A stretch of 64,000 bases of DNA from Arion vulgaris (Eukaryota > Mollusca > Gastropoda > Stylommatophora > Arionidae): assembly GCA_020796225.1 (NCBI GenBank), contig CM036753.1, positions 69,121,865 to 69,185,864 on the forward strand. Reading direction: 5' to 3'. The number at the start of each line of letters is the position of its first letter. Positions within the stretch are counted from its first letter, which is position 1. The notes under the pieces were generated by a model. That model was not told where the DNA came from and made no database searches. It was given only the letters and a program-made list of their open reading frames with translations. A program made the position numbers and the translations under genes. Shown piece after piece: positions 22,145 through 31,774 of this stretch.

Positions 22145-22280
22145 CAAAGGCTCATGAGGTCATGGTGGTAACATGAGCCAGGGTTAGCGAGGGCGCGCGC
22201 TAACCAAGACCCTGCCCCCAACCTCCACGCGGTGACCCTGAAACAGACTATGGTTCCGGTCTGGCTAAGAGGGCAGGGAT
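22145..22280 (+). ncRNA. Structured 5' leader of the inserted element
   Basis: Three perfect stems are visible: 22149-22156 with 22172-22179 (GGCTCATG/CATGAGCC), 22182-22189 with 22198-22205 (GGTTAGCG/CGCTAACC), and 22210-22217 with 22271-22278 (CCCTGCCC/GGGCAGGG). The last encloses a smaller stem, 22244-22248 with 22259-22263 (CAGAC/GTCTG). The stacking of helices at the 5' edge suggests a folded RNA leader. No ribozyme class could be assigned by eye. Confidence 0.5.
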
Positions 22281-22592
22281 CGGGAGAAAAAACTACTGGT
22301 AGTGGTAGCAGTGCAAGTACGGAAACACGATAAAGACACAAACAAACAAAATGCATGCACAAATCTCCTGACCGATGTCCAACAAGATATTGCCCAAGTC
22401 CCAGAACGCAAAGAAACAGCAACGAAACGTCTCAGACATGGATGAGAGGTGCATCCAGTGACCAAACGTATGCCCACGTAGGGCGAAGCTCGAAGCCCTG
22501 AGGAGGGGCAAACATTGCCAGCCGTCGGCAAGAATAAATAAGACAGGACCGTAACGAATAAAAGTCTACCCTCGTGTTGGTGCGAGAGAAGA

Positions 22593-23186
22593 TTGCAGCT
22601 GACCCGCATTGGTAGCCTGGTGCAGATACATGTACTGGGCAAGGTTTGCCGAGCGCAAAAGAACAAGTTGCGTTTAGTGCATAACGAAACTACCCGCCCT
22701 GGGAAAACCGTGCAAGGTACTGTGCGATTTAAATTAACATCCCCGGAAGAACTGAGGTTGGTGATGCCTAATGGAACTGCCAGTCTTGGTGCAACCGGGC
22801 AAGGTTCGATTGCAGTCGTAACTAACATCCCCGGAATAACTGGGGCGGTGATGGCGGCGAGCGCAAAATCCTCAGTTACGCTGATAGTGCCGACTGAAAC
22901 GACCCTCTACATTGTTTGTACTCGGCCCCATGCCAGTGCTTTCGAGGTTAATTGCAAATTGCCACGTACCAATACGCGTCTAGAAGAGGCTGAGAATGTT
23001 CCTTCCCAGGATCAAACTCAAAAATGTACGGTAAAGCAAGGCCGACAATGTACGGATCAAACAGGAAGTTCGAGTCTGAACATTGGCGAAGGCCGATACT
23101 TTACACGGTGTCTTATACGAGTAAGACGCCGTCCGAGGATAACCTTACAAGCCCCAAGAAATATTTCTCAGTCAGAACGGGCATAA
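22593..23186 (+). CDS. Hypothetical ORF inside the inserted element
   Basis: 197 codons starting MQLTRIGSLVQ. No family recognised. The protein is basic, with an Arg-rich end ('RCLIRVRRRPRITLQ') and three Cys in the C-terminal third. The N-terminal part contains a loosely repeated phrase, seen at DNA level as TAACATCCCCGGAAGAACTG and TAACATCCCCGGAATAACTG. The opposite strand is also open over 22265-22828, so openness alone is weak evidence of coding in this GC-richer DNA. It could be a remnant of an ORF1-like protein or not coding at all. Confidence 0.3.
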   Translation: MQLTRIGSLVQIHVLGKVCRAQKNKLRLVHNETTRPGKTVQGTVRFKLTSPEELRLVMPNGTASLGATGQGSIAVVTNIPGITGAVMAASAKSSVTLIVPTETTLYIVCTRPHASAFEVNCKLPRTNTRLEEAENVPSQDQTQKCTVKQGRQCTDQTGSSSLNIGEGRYFTRCLIRVRRRPRITLQAPRNISQSERA

Positions 23187-23444
23187 ACAGCGTAACTCAC
23201 TGTCCCGGCGTAGATCACAAAGCCCAAAAATACGGCAAAGCTGATCGAACCCTAGGAAAAGCTCACCCTAGTAAATCAAAAGCTGGCTGAAAACGAACAC
23301 ACCACCGAAGGATAAGCAACTGGGCTCCAATAGGTGCTGAAGGCTGGTGCACGTACATCACGTTCTGATGTGTGGCTGTTTATATATCACAATGAGAATG
23401 ATTAAAACAGGCCTAGAACGATCGAAGAAGAAGAGAAGAAGAAC

Positions 23445-23640
23445 GAACTGGTAGATTGGCTGGCATGGTTATGATATCAGAGAGAGCTGCCATGGATCGA
23501 AATGACATTCTTAACGGATTGAGAGAATCTTTCCGAACAGAAGAGTTCCAGGGTTGTGAGTCCCAGTAGCTAACCAGATTAAGAGAGATGGGTGTCGATA
23601 TTGTTGCAGCCCGAAAAGAACTATTGTCTATTGTCTATTC
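23445..23640 (+). pseudogene. LINE-K RNase H fragment, right part
   Basis: Continues the fragment that starts near 22030 and is split by the 1,304-bp insertion. The frame encodes 'LAGMVMISERAAMDRNDILN' and goes on past the duplication edge as 'DIVAARKEL', until the LINE-C tail (CTATTGTCTATTGTCTATT) cuts it off. Confidence 0.7.
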
Positions 23641-25070
23641 CCAGGTGGAAGATGTAGTTGGCTGTCGACTCTTGCCGTTAAGCAAGGTTGGGAGCTTTAA
23701 TTTGCGTCCTATGGCTAGATGAGTTGTCCTTGTTGTGTTGTATCCGTGTTTGTTTAGTATGGTCTTGATATTGTCTATCCATATTTTTCATGGTTTCCTT
23801 TAGCTCTATTACCCGATCTCTTTTTATTGTATGCTGTTGTTGGTTGTATTTCATTCTCATTAAATGTCCAAACCACTGCATTTGTTGTCTTTCGATATAT
23901 TCGGTGCATGAAGTTATGCCCACTCTGCTTCTGATGTCCTCATTTCGTAGTCTGTCTTTCCTGGTGACTCCTCAAGCATTTCATTTCACACGTGGTGAGC
24001 TTTCTGTGATGTGTTGCTGTAAGAGACCAAGTTTGACACTGGTAACAAAGTGTTGGTAGGAAAATACTTTTTATCATCTGTCTTTTCACTTCCATCTTGA
24101 TTTTTGGGTGTTGTAGTAATGGTGCCAGCTGCATTTGCTTTTTGACACCTTGTCTCTATTTCTCTATCGAGTTTTCCGTCCTCTGTAAAAATACTGCCTA
24201 AATATTTGAATTTGGGAACTTGCTTTACTCTGGTGTTATCTATTTGTATGTTTGCTTGGCTTGGTATTCTGTTGATTTTCATGGTCTCAGTCTTTTGTTT
24301 GTTGATTTTCATGTTGTACTTCCTACATGATATTAGCAATGAATTCATATGAAGTTGTAGCTGATCTTCATCTTCATAGATTAAACTTTGGTCGTCCGCA
24401 AAAGCAATTCGTTGATTTGGTTGTTTAATTGGTCGTCGTGATCATTGTTTATGTCAATAAGTCTTTTTCGCACTGTGCCTCTTTCACTATTCTGTCTATA
24501 TATATGTTGAAGAGAAGAGGTGAGAGCACACAACCCTGTCTTACTCCTGATTTTGTTTCGAATGAGTCTCTCATTCCGTCTGTTGTTCTTACCACGCTGT
24601 GGCTATTTGTGTATATTGCTCTGATGTTGTCTAGCAGTTGTACCTTGATCCCATAGTTTTCTAGTGTTTCCCATAGAATGCTTCTATCTATTCTGTCGAA
24701 TGCCTTTTCTCGATCGATGAATAATAAGTGTAACTCTTGATTATATTCTATTGCTTTTTCACTCAGTTGTCTCAGAGTGAATAGAGCGTCTGTGTATCCC
24801 ACTCCTCTTCTAAATCCAAACTGTGAGGGGCTTATTTGTAGGTCAGCGATGTGTCTTATGCGCTGTTCTAATATTTTGCATATATTTTACCAGTGTGGCT
24901 TAATAGTGAAATGCCTCTGTATGTTTCGCATTCTCTTTTATTGCCTTTATTTTTCCATAATGGGACTATTACTGATTTGTGCCAGTCATTTGGAACTTTT
25001 ATGTCTGTACATATTATATGCTGTGAATATTCTATTTAACCATTTTACACCTATTTCTTTGCATGCTTTA
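23610..25070 (-). pseudogene. LINE-C reverse transcriptase, 5'-truncated with frameshifts
   Basis: Longest LINE remnant in the window. In minus-strand order: 'VPLWKNKGNKRECETYRGIS' (RT block before motif A, about 24900-25010), 'LLFIDREKAFDRIDRSILW' (motif A region), 'GVRQGCVLSPLLFNIYIDRI' (motif B), a shifted frame with AFADDQSLIYE (FADD catalytic box, 24391-24402), 'MKINKQKTETM', 'FKYLGSIFTEDGKLDREIET', and the C-terminal 'QWFGHLMRMKYNQQ'. At least two frameshifts and lost frames separate these parts. Upstream endonuclease is absent. The 3' terminus is a repeated AATAGAC tail, shared with copies at 30285 and 63545. The catalytic Asp pair is intact but the gene is dead. Confidence 0.9.
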
Positions 25071-25249
25071 CTTGCCGAAAAGAACGATATACAAAATATG
25101 CAAAAAAGATTGATTAATCAACATCAAACTATCATGTTGGACGCTGGACGCTGCTGGATTTTGTTGAGGGAAGATCAAGCCCTATGGACATGTCCTGAGT
25201 GTTATGATGATATTCCTCATATAACGGATAACTGATATCAGTTGTTTAG

Positions 25250-25505
25250 TTTCGCCCTTGTGGTGTCGGGGCCCGCAAGGGAAGCAAAGATAGTACCACT
25301 GCAACCTAAAAGGCATGTCGTAAGAGACAACTGATGTAGGACTTAATGAAGCTACCTAATACATAAAAGCATCGCAGAAATCGATGTGCTGGCCTACTTG
25401 TAGGCGTATAACTGGCACAACATACAATCGCTCTTAGGCTCAGATCACATACAAATCACACAGTGGTTAACAAGTGGTCGATATGGAGCGTTTGAAGAAG
25501 ACAAA
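25250..25505 (+). mobile_element. Core-SINE type II copy
   Basis: Starts near GTCGGGGCCCGCAAGGG, has the core GGCATGTCGTAAGAGACAAC, then GATGTGCTGGCCTACTTGTAGG and CAATCGCTCTTAGGCTCAGA, and ends GTGGTCGATATGGAGCGTTT followed by GAAGAAG. Copies at 51480 (minus) and 52725 (plus). Confidence 0.8.
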
Positions 25506-25636
25506 GAAGTTGATTAGTTATCAGAACTGACATCAATTCTCTCCTGGCAAATCCAAAATATTCCAGTCTCTTTTTCTTCCAGCAGATAACGAATGATGCA
25601 AATGCTGATTGTTTCATATTCTACTGGTTTTGGAAC

Positions 25637-26037
25637 ATGTCTCATCCGTTCTCGTAGTTGACTGAATATGTCTCATCCGTTCTCGTAGTTGACTGAACAT
25701 GTCTCATCCGTTCTCGTAGTTGACTGAACATGTCTCATCCGTTCTCGTAGTTGACTGAACATGTCTCATCCGTTCTCGTAATTGACTGAACATGTCTCAT
25801 CCTTTCTCGTAGTTGACTGAATATGTCTCCTCCGTTCTCGTAGTTGACTGAACATGTCTCATCCGTTCTCGTAGTTGACTGAACATGTCTCATCCTTTCT
25901 CGTAGTTGACTGAATATGTCTCATCCGCTCTCATAGTTGACTGAATATGTCTCCTCCGTTCTCGTAGTTGACTGAACATGTCTCATCCGTTCTCATAGTT
26001 GACTGAACATGTCTCATCCATTCTCGTAGTTGACTCG
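25637..26037. repeat. 31-bp minisatellite, about 13 copies
   Basis: Unit CATGTCTCATCCGTTCTCGT plus AGTTGACTGAA; single-base variants alternate along the array. Confidence 0.96.
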
Positions 26038-26094
26038 TACAATGTTTATGATTCAAAATCGATATATAAAAACGATTCTGAAGTAGAAAGAGAT

Positions 26095-26325
26095 GTATTT
26101 ATTTTATTACATAGGGTTTTCCTGATTATGGTTCGCTTATCGGAAATTACACGCCACCTGTTGAGAATATTGTACAAATCACAAACTCCGTGGCTTCAGT
26201 AGCAGTCCTATGTATCTCGGTTTAATAAAATGCACATGTGAACAGAACTACGCGGCTGGATTCTAATCTGAAACATTCAGTAACCAATGCAAACGTTTTG
26301 ACCACTTCCCCACAAAGCTCCCCGT
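26095..26325 (-). mobile_element. tRNA-SINE 1 copy, diverged
   Basis: On the minus strand GGGGAAGTGGTCAAAACGTTTGC (A-box region), GCGTAGTTCTGTTCAC and GGCGTGTAATTTC mark the same order of blocks as in 53722-53990. Confidence 0.6.
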
Positions 26326-26389
26326 AAACTCAAGAAAATTACAGTTAACCAACACCAAATAACTATCTCATTCTTATTTTCGTTGTTCT

Positions 26390-26645
26390 TCTTCTTTGCG
26401 TTCGTTCTTTACGACCAATTTTAATCACTCTTTTGATATGTTTGATCTTTGCCAAGAACGTGTATACGTTGTACATTGGTTTGGAAGGCCCCTAAACGCA
26501 TAGACTTCTATACGTTTAGGACATGTGCATTCGATTTCAGCCAAACCTCCTTAGTCACCTCTTACGACATGCGGGCAGGTAACAGTGGTTCTATTCTTTA
26601 CACCCCAAATTTGGGCCCCGGTAATCACTCAGGCGTTATTTTCGT
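26390..26645 (-). mobile_element. Core-SINE type I copy
   Basis: On the minus strand: GAGTGATTACCGGGGCCC, AAAGAATAGAACCACTG, the core CATGTCGTAAGAGGTGACTAAGG, ACGTGTCC/CCAAACCAATGTAC and the end ATTAAAATTGGTCGTAAAGAACG, then GAAGAAG. Confidence 0.85.
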
Positions 26646-26689
26646 TTATTCATCATGTATCCTAGATTAAAAATCTCTGAGGGCACATA

Positions 26690-26892
26690 TGTGTGGTTTT
26701 ACAGAAGAATGATCAAAACTGCTATGGATTGCTAAAATGACTAATGTGGGGGTGTTGAATGAGGTCAAGATACAGAGTAAGCTTACGGAAGAGTGTCAAC
26801 ATCTGAGATCATAGCAAACACTAGAGACAGCGATTTGTGGGAATCCATGATCGTCAATGCCAGCCTTCACGGCACCTGATGATGATCCTAGA
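26690..26892 (+). mobile_element. LINE-B 3' end
   Basis: Frame remnant 'RRMIKTAMDC' and '..NVGVLNEVKIQSKL', then CATCTGAGATCATAGCAAACAC and the GGCACCTGATGATGAT end, as at 36800-37230. Confidence 0.75.
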
Positions 26893-27638
26893 TTTGTCTC
26901 ACAACTCTCTAACAGTGCAATCTTTCAAATCTATTTTACACTTTTAATTGTTCACACACTTACATCTCACATGTGTTAAGCTACACTTCCATCTACGAAC
27001 AAGATCCTCCCTTTAGTAGTTAATTAGCGTAGCAATTCAATCCTAAAATACGACATCAGTTTGAAACAGAAACCAGGTATATCTTCCCCGTGATACGCAT
27101 TTACCATTGTGCAGTATCACAACACAGTTAAGCTAGACCATGCCTGTCTTGCTAGTATTGCAAAAAAGAAGCTGACACGACATACTGATCTAGTAGTAAG
27201 GACACTTCTAGATAGCTTTAAAGTAACACTTGTTAAGTTAGCTTGTGTACGAAACTAAACAGTGTCATACATTCATACATCTTATCGAATTGAGTCACTT
27301 TAGTTTCATGTGTTAGATGAAGCTTTACATGTAATTACTGCACACAGGTGCAAAAACACGTGCATAGAGCACACACACACACTAGTAGGAGTGAGTTATA
27401 AACCGTCGAGAGTTAGTGTGTAAGGATTCAATAACTCCTGTCTCCTGTGTCAACCTAGGTTTGTGTTTCAATTTTACAATAACACAGCTGTTATTTGACA
27501 AACTTTTCAACATTATTACGAGTACTTTATATGACTTTATGATGCGTTTAGTATATCTTTCTGTAAATCCGACAAAGAGAATTAAGTAAGAATTTCATTA
27601 TGTTTATGTAAATCACTGTGATTATATTATTATCGAAC
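26893..27638 (+). promoter_or_regulatory. Upstream region of the tetraspanin gene (no defined elements)
   Basis: AT-rich sequence free of recognisable repeats, directly before the start codon at 27639. No TATA box, initiator or 5' splice pattern could be called with confidence; GAGTTATAAACC near 27391 is the only TATA-like string. An in-frame stop at 27609-27611 limits upstream extension of the ORF. The 5' UTR or transcription start is probably in or before this stretch. Confidence 0.3.
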
Positions 27639-27761
27639 ATGACAAGAAACAACTCCGGTTCTTATAACGAACGAACGAGATTACAAGGACAAAAAGATGA
27701 CTATTCTGAAATTGGAATATGCACTAAGTATACCTTATTTCTTGAGAACTTCTTGTTATTG
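27639..27761 (+). CDS. TSPAN33-like: Tetraspanin exon: start codon, cytosolic N-tail and start of TM1
   Basis: 41 codons. The tail MTRNNSGSYNERTRL.. is polar. 'ICTKYTLFLENFLLL' follows, where a Lys-Tyr pair sits just before TM1, as in the 'KY..F.FNF.FW' pattern of tetraspanins. The donor is TTG|GTAAGT at 27762, phase 0. Start choice: first ATG of this frame after the in-frame stop at 27609-27611, with A at -3. Joining to 30591 gives 'FLLLIAGIGLTTLGTYLL', a continuous TM1, which is the main reason to trust it. Confidence 0.85.
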
Positions 27762-27849
27762 GTAAGTATTTGCTGGATCTTTTAAACATAAGTTATAACT
27801 ATTATTATTTAGTTTTTTTTTATCTTCAAAATAATAGTTCTGGTACATA

Positions 27850-28105
27850 TTCTTCTTCTTCTTCACCTTTCAACTCCCAACGGAGCACAGGTCTTCTACA
27901 AACTTCTTCCAGCACTTCCTCCCTTCTGTCACCCCTTCCAATTCTTTCCATATCTACATATCCTTTTACTATCAGCCTCCAGCTCTCTTCTCCAGGTCTT
28001 CCCCTACCCCTCTTTCCCTGCGGGTTCCAAAGCAGTGCCTGTCTTGCAATGCTTTCTGTCGGTCATCTCAATGTATGTCCTATCCATCGCCAGTGTCTCT
28101 ATCTT
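27850..28105 (-). mobile_element. LINE-I 3' fragment
   Basis: The minus strand encodes 'QALLWNPQGKRGRGRPGESW', a LINE C-terminus, and then runs to the GTGAAGAAGAAGAAG end. It lies in intron 1 of the tetraspanin gene. The pieces at 12571 and 18521 match it. Confidence 0.75.
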
Positions 28106-28310
28106 AACTCTTTCTAGTCAGTGATGTTCTATGGCTTGGAAACATGGAAGAAAACACACGCAAAAAAACCCACCAGAAAACTACAGACTTTAATAAATGG
28201 ATAGAATAGAAGGACTGAGATGGTATGATAAGATTACAAACAATGAACTCAGAGAAAGAACTGGTACTTTTACTATTTCACTATTTGTGGACAATCTTAG
28301 GGGTACACGT

Positions 28311-28452
28311 TACCTCTGAAGTCGGAAAAGCCACGCCTTTATGGCGGGGGACACTGATAACAAGGAAAGCAGGCTTTCACGCAAAAGCAAGTCAGAAGTG
28401 ACATTTCAGGCGCCTTGACTACGCCTTAAGTCATAATGCAAGATGAAGAAGA
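28311..28452 (+). mobile_element. GAA-SINE copy
   Basis: CTCTGAAGTCGGAAAAGCC, GGCGGGGGACACTGATAAC, GCGCCTTGACTACGCC and a GAAGAAG end, matching 7187 and 30996. Confidence 0.65.
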
Positions 28453-28459
28453 AAGGTAT

Positions 28460-30233
28460 AAGTTAAAGATCACTTTCTCAAAGTGAGTATTCCTCATACT
28501 AACAACAGTTGACTCCTTACAGAGACTGTACTAACTAACTGTATATCTAACTAACAAGTTAAAGATCACTTTCTCAAAGTGAGTATTCCTCATACTAACA
28601 ACAGTTGACTCCTTACAGAGACTGTACTAACTAACTGTATATCTAACTAACAAGTTAAAGATCACTTTCTCAAAGTGAGTATTCCTCATACTAACAACAG
28701 TTGACTCCTTACAGAGACTGTACTAACTAACTGTATATCTAACTAACAAGTTAAAGATCACTTTCTCAAAGTGAGTATTCCTCATACTAACAACAGTTGA
28801 CTCCTTACAGAGACTGTACTAACTAACTGTATATCTAACTAACAAGTTAAAGATCACTTTCTCAAAGTGAGTATTCCTCATACTAACAACAGTTGACTCC
28901 TTACAGAGACTGTACTAACTAACTGTATATCTAACTAACAAGTTAAAGATCACTTTCTCAAAGTGAGTATTCCTCATACTAACAACAGTTGACTCCTTAC
29001 AGAGACTGTACTAACTAACTGTATATCTAACTAACAAGTTAAAGATCACTTTCTCAAAGTGAGTATTCCTCATACTAACAACAGTTGACTCCTTACAGAG
29101 ACTGTACTAACTAACTGTATATCTAACTAACAAGTTAAAGATCACTTTCTCAAAGTGAGTATTCCTCATACTAACAACAGTTGACTCCTTACAGAGACTG
29201 TACTAACTAACTGTATATCTAACTAACAAGTTAAAGATCACTTTCTCAAAGTGAGTATTCCTCATACTAACAACAGTTGACTCCTTACAGAGACTGTACT
29301 AACTAACTGTATATCTAACTAACAAGTTAAAGACCACTTTCTCAAAGTGAGTATTCCTCATACTAACAACAGTTGACTCCTTACAGAGACTGTACTAACT
29401 AACTGTATATCTAACTAACAAGTTAAAGACCACTTTCTAAAAGTGAGTATTCCTCATACTAACAACAGTTGACTCCTTACAGAGACTGTAATAACTAACT
29501 GTATATCTAACCAACAAGTTAAAGATCACTTTCTCAAAGTGAGTATTCCTCATACTAACAAAAGACAACAGTTGACTCCTTACAGAGACTGTACTAACTA
29601 ACTGTATATCTAACTAACAAGTTAAAGATCATTTTCTCAAAGTGAGTATTCCTCATACTAACAACAGTTGACTACTTACAGAGATTGTACTAACTAACTG
29701 TATATCTAACCAACAAGTTAAAGATCACTTTCTCAAAGTGAGTATTCCTCATACTAACAAAAGACAACAGTTGACTCCTTACAGAGACTGTACTAACTAA
29801 CTGTATATCTAACTAACAAGTTAAAGACCACTTTCTCAAAGTGAGTATTCATCATACTAACAACAGTTGACTCCTTACAGAGACTGTACTAACTAACTGT
29901 ATATCTAACCAACAAGTTAAAGACCACTTTCTCAAAGTGAGTATTCCTCATACTAACAAAAGACAACAGTTGACTCCTTACAGAGACTGTACTAACTAAC
30001 TGTATATCTAACCAACAAGTTAAAGACCACTTTCTCAAAGTGAGTATTCATCATACTAACAAAAGACAACAGTTGACTCCTTACAGAGACTGTACTAACT
30101 AACTGTATATCTAACCAACAAGTTAAAGATCACTTTCTCAAAGTGAGTATTCCTCATACTAACAAAAGACAACAGTTGACTCCTTACAAAGACTGTACTA
30201 ACTAACTGTATATCTAACCAACAAGTTAACTAA
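28460..30233. repeat. 96-bp minisatellite, about 18 copies, in tetraspanin intron 1
   Basis: Unit begins AAGTTAAAGATCACTTTCTC and contains AAAGTGAGTATTCCTCATAC and AACTAACTGTATATCTAACT. The first eight or nine units are virtually identical. From about 29330 on the units carry substitutions and an 8-base insertion (AAAGACAA) that recurs in several of them. TCACTTTCTCAAAGTGA in each unit can form a hairpin. Confidence 0.97.
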
Positions 30234-30284
30234 CTAGCAAACGAAATAAGTAAATTACTAAGAAACTAGAGAATGGAATAGAAC

Positions 30285-30525
30285 TAACCACAAATAACAG
30301 CATACAATATAAAGAGATCAAGTACTCCAAGAGCCAGGGAAGACCAAGAAAAAAAAATATGGTAGACAATATCAAGACCACACTAAAAACACGGATATAA
30401 CACAACAATGGAGACTTCTCTAGAGCTTAAATTAAAGCTCCTACCCCTACGCTTAACAGCAAGAGTGGACAACCAATTCCATCATCACCTGGGGAAAGAC
30501 AATAGACAATAGACTAAGAAACTAA
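30285..30525 (+). mobile_element. LINE-C 3' end
   Basis: Matches the plus-strand copy at 63600-63830: CCAGGGAAGACCAAG, ACACGGATATAACACAACAA, CTCCTACCCCTACGCTTAAC and the AATAGACAATAGAC tail. Confidence 0.85.
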
Positions 30526-30590
30526 ACACAATCATAACCGACTACATGCGTTACTATCAAAATGTACTCTGATAGAGCAGTTTCCTACAG

Positions 30591-30779
30591 ATTGCAGGTA
30601 TTGGCTTGACAACATTGGGAACATATCTCTTGGTTATCAAGCAGAAGAAGGTTTACGATATCATAGATCTATTGCTGGACCCTGTGTGCATATTATGTTT
30701 TGCTGGTGCTGTGACCACTGTGATTTGTTTCATCGGGAGCGTTGGTGCTCTAAGAGAGAATACATGTTTTCTCAAAACG
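30591..30779 (+). CDS. TSPAN33-like: Tetraspanin exon: end of TM1, small loop, TM2
   Basis: 63 codons between TTTCCTACAG and the donor ACG|GTGAGG. It encodes 'IAGIGLTTLGTYLLVI' (TM1 end), the small loop 'KQKKVYDIIDLLLDP', then a strongly hydrophobic TM2 'VCILCFAGAVTTVICFIGSV', followed by 'GALRENTCFLKT'. The Gly-Ala-Leu-Arg-Glu-Asn turn after TM2 is one of the most conserved tetraspanin signatures; a Cys behind it is the usual palmitoylation site. Both ends are phase 0. Reading past the donor leads only into a CAT-triplet repeat, so the exon end is secure. Confidence 0.93.
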
Positions 30780-30824
30780 GTGAGGACAAAGAATTTAGAC
30801 TATATTTTAAATAGATCACCGCAT

Positions 30825-30955
30825 ACCCACACTATCATCATCACCATCATCATCACAATCATCATAATGACAACCATCATCATCATCACTTCATCATCGT
30901 CACCAACTCCTACTAATCATCACCCTAACTTCCATCATTATTATCTACATCCGTA
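30825..30955. repeat. CAT/CAC microsatellite
   Basis: Imperfect triplet run of CATCATCAC type directly after the exon. Confidence 0.85.
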
Positions 30956-30995
30956 TATTTAAAAAGCGACATCATCATTATAGTCATCTTCACCT

Positions 30996-31140
30996 ATAAC
31001 CTCTGAAGTCGACGATGGTCCACCTCGCTTGCATGGCGAGGGATACCAGTCAAATGTTAAAGCAGGCTTTCACAGAAAAATCAGTCAGAAGCGCCAAACC
31101 AGGCTAACGCCCAAATTCACAGTGGGCAAAGAAGAATATT
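30996..31140 (+). mobile_element. GAA-SINE copy
   Basis: ACCTCTGAAGTCGACGATGG, GGCGAGGGATACCAGTCAA, then GTCAGAAGCGCC and GTGGGCAAAGAAGAA. Confidence 0.7.
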
Positions 31141-31185
31141 CACCGTGATCCTTCTCATTTTCTTCATTACTATCATCATCTAGAC

Positions 31186-31641
31186 CATAGATTCCCAAAC
31201 TTATTCGTCCCACCGCCCACTTTACACGACATAAACTTTGTAACGCCCCCTCCACATTATAACAGTTTGCAACCCCCCCACACACACACATAAATACATA
31301 CTCTATTTTCTCTTTGACATAGAAAATTGATGTATACGAGTTTCTGTCATACATGGTCAATTTTCAAATGGTTATGTGGATGAAATAGAAAATTGATGAA
31401 AAATAGGATCGTGTAAGACAGGCATAAGATGAATTTAAATGCAGAATTCAAATTTTAAATGATAATTCAATCTCAAAATCATGAAACTAATTTATTTTAA
31501 AATATTGATTATTAATTTCTTCTTTACAGAGCCACGGACCCTCAGTAGCATGAACACCCCCAATTCTTATGAACCCACTTTCGCCACCCCAGAACTCTTC
31601 AGCGCTCAATGGGGGGCGTACCGCCACTTTGGGAAACGCTG
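31186..31641. mobile_element. 456-bp non-autonomous hAT element with 8-bp target duplication
   Basis: The ends are imperfect inverted repeats, CATAGATTCCCAAACTTA and, read from the other end, CAGCGTTTCCCAAAGTGG. It is flanked by ATCTAGAC at 31178-31185 and 31642-31649. The CAG.G.TTCCCAAA type terminus and 8-base duplication are those of hAT elements. No transposase frame. Both ends are followed inward by C-rich stretches (CACCGCCC, ACGCCCCCC). It sits inside the tetraspanin gene. Confidence 0.88.
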
Positions 31642-31774
31642 ATCTAGACTATCATAATCCCAATTTTCGTTAGCATCACCAATATAACCATGCACATCAT
31701 TAATAGGAACATATTCATCCTCATCCAGGTGATTCTCATCTTCGGCATCGTCATCATCATTATCATCACCGTCG

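Larger units (their letters stand above)
22137..23440 (+). mobile_element. 1,304-bp retroposed element, family not recognised
   Basis: Present in duplication copy 2 and absent from the matching place in copy 1 (about 16239). It is flanked by GAACGAACTG at 22127-22136 and 23441-23450, which occurs once at the empty site. It ends in GAAGAAGAAGAGAAGAAG, so the plus strand is the likely sense. The base composition is clearly richer in G and C than the flanks. The 5' 150 bp hold strong nested hairpins, the centre has a 197-codon open frame, and the 3' end (GATTAAAACAGGCC.. GAACGATCGAAGAAG) resembles the 3' ends of the core-SINEs. No reverse transcriptase motif. Best read as a non-autonomous retroposon mobilised by a LINE. 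Confidence 0.85.
16391..23604 (+). repeat. Tandem segmental duplication, copy 2 (with insertion)
   Basis: Second copy of 10441-16390, interrupted by the 1,304-bp insertion at 22137-23440. Past 23604 the RNase H reading frame goes on as '..DIVAARKEL', which is absent after copy 1, so the right edge of copy 2 is the ancestral one. Confidence 0.97.

Noticed and set aside
22265..22828. 187-codon minus-strand frame in the 1,304-bp element
   Set aside because: Antisense to the direction set by the GAA tail; no recognisable motif.
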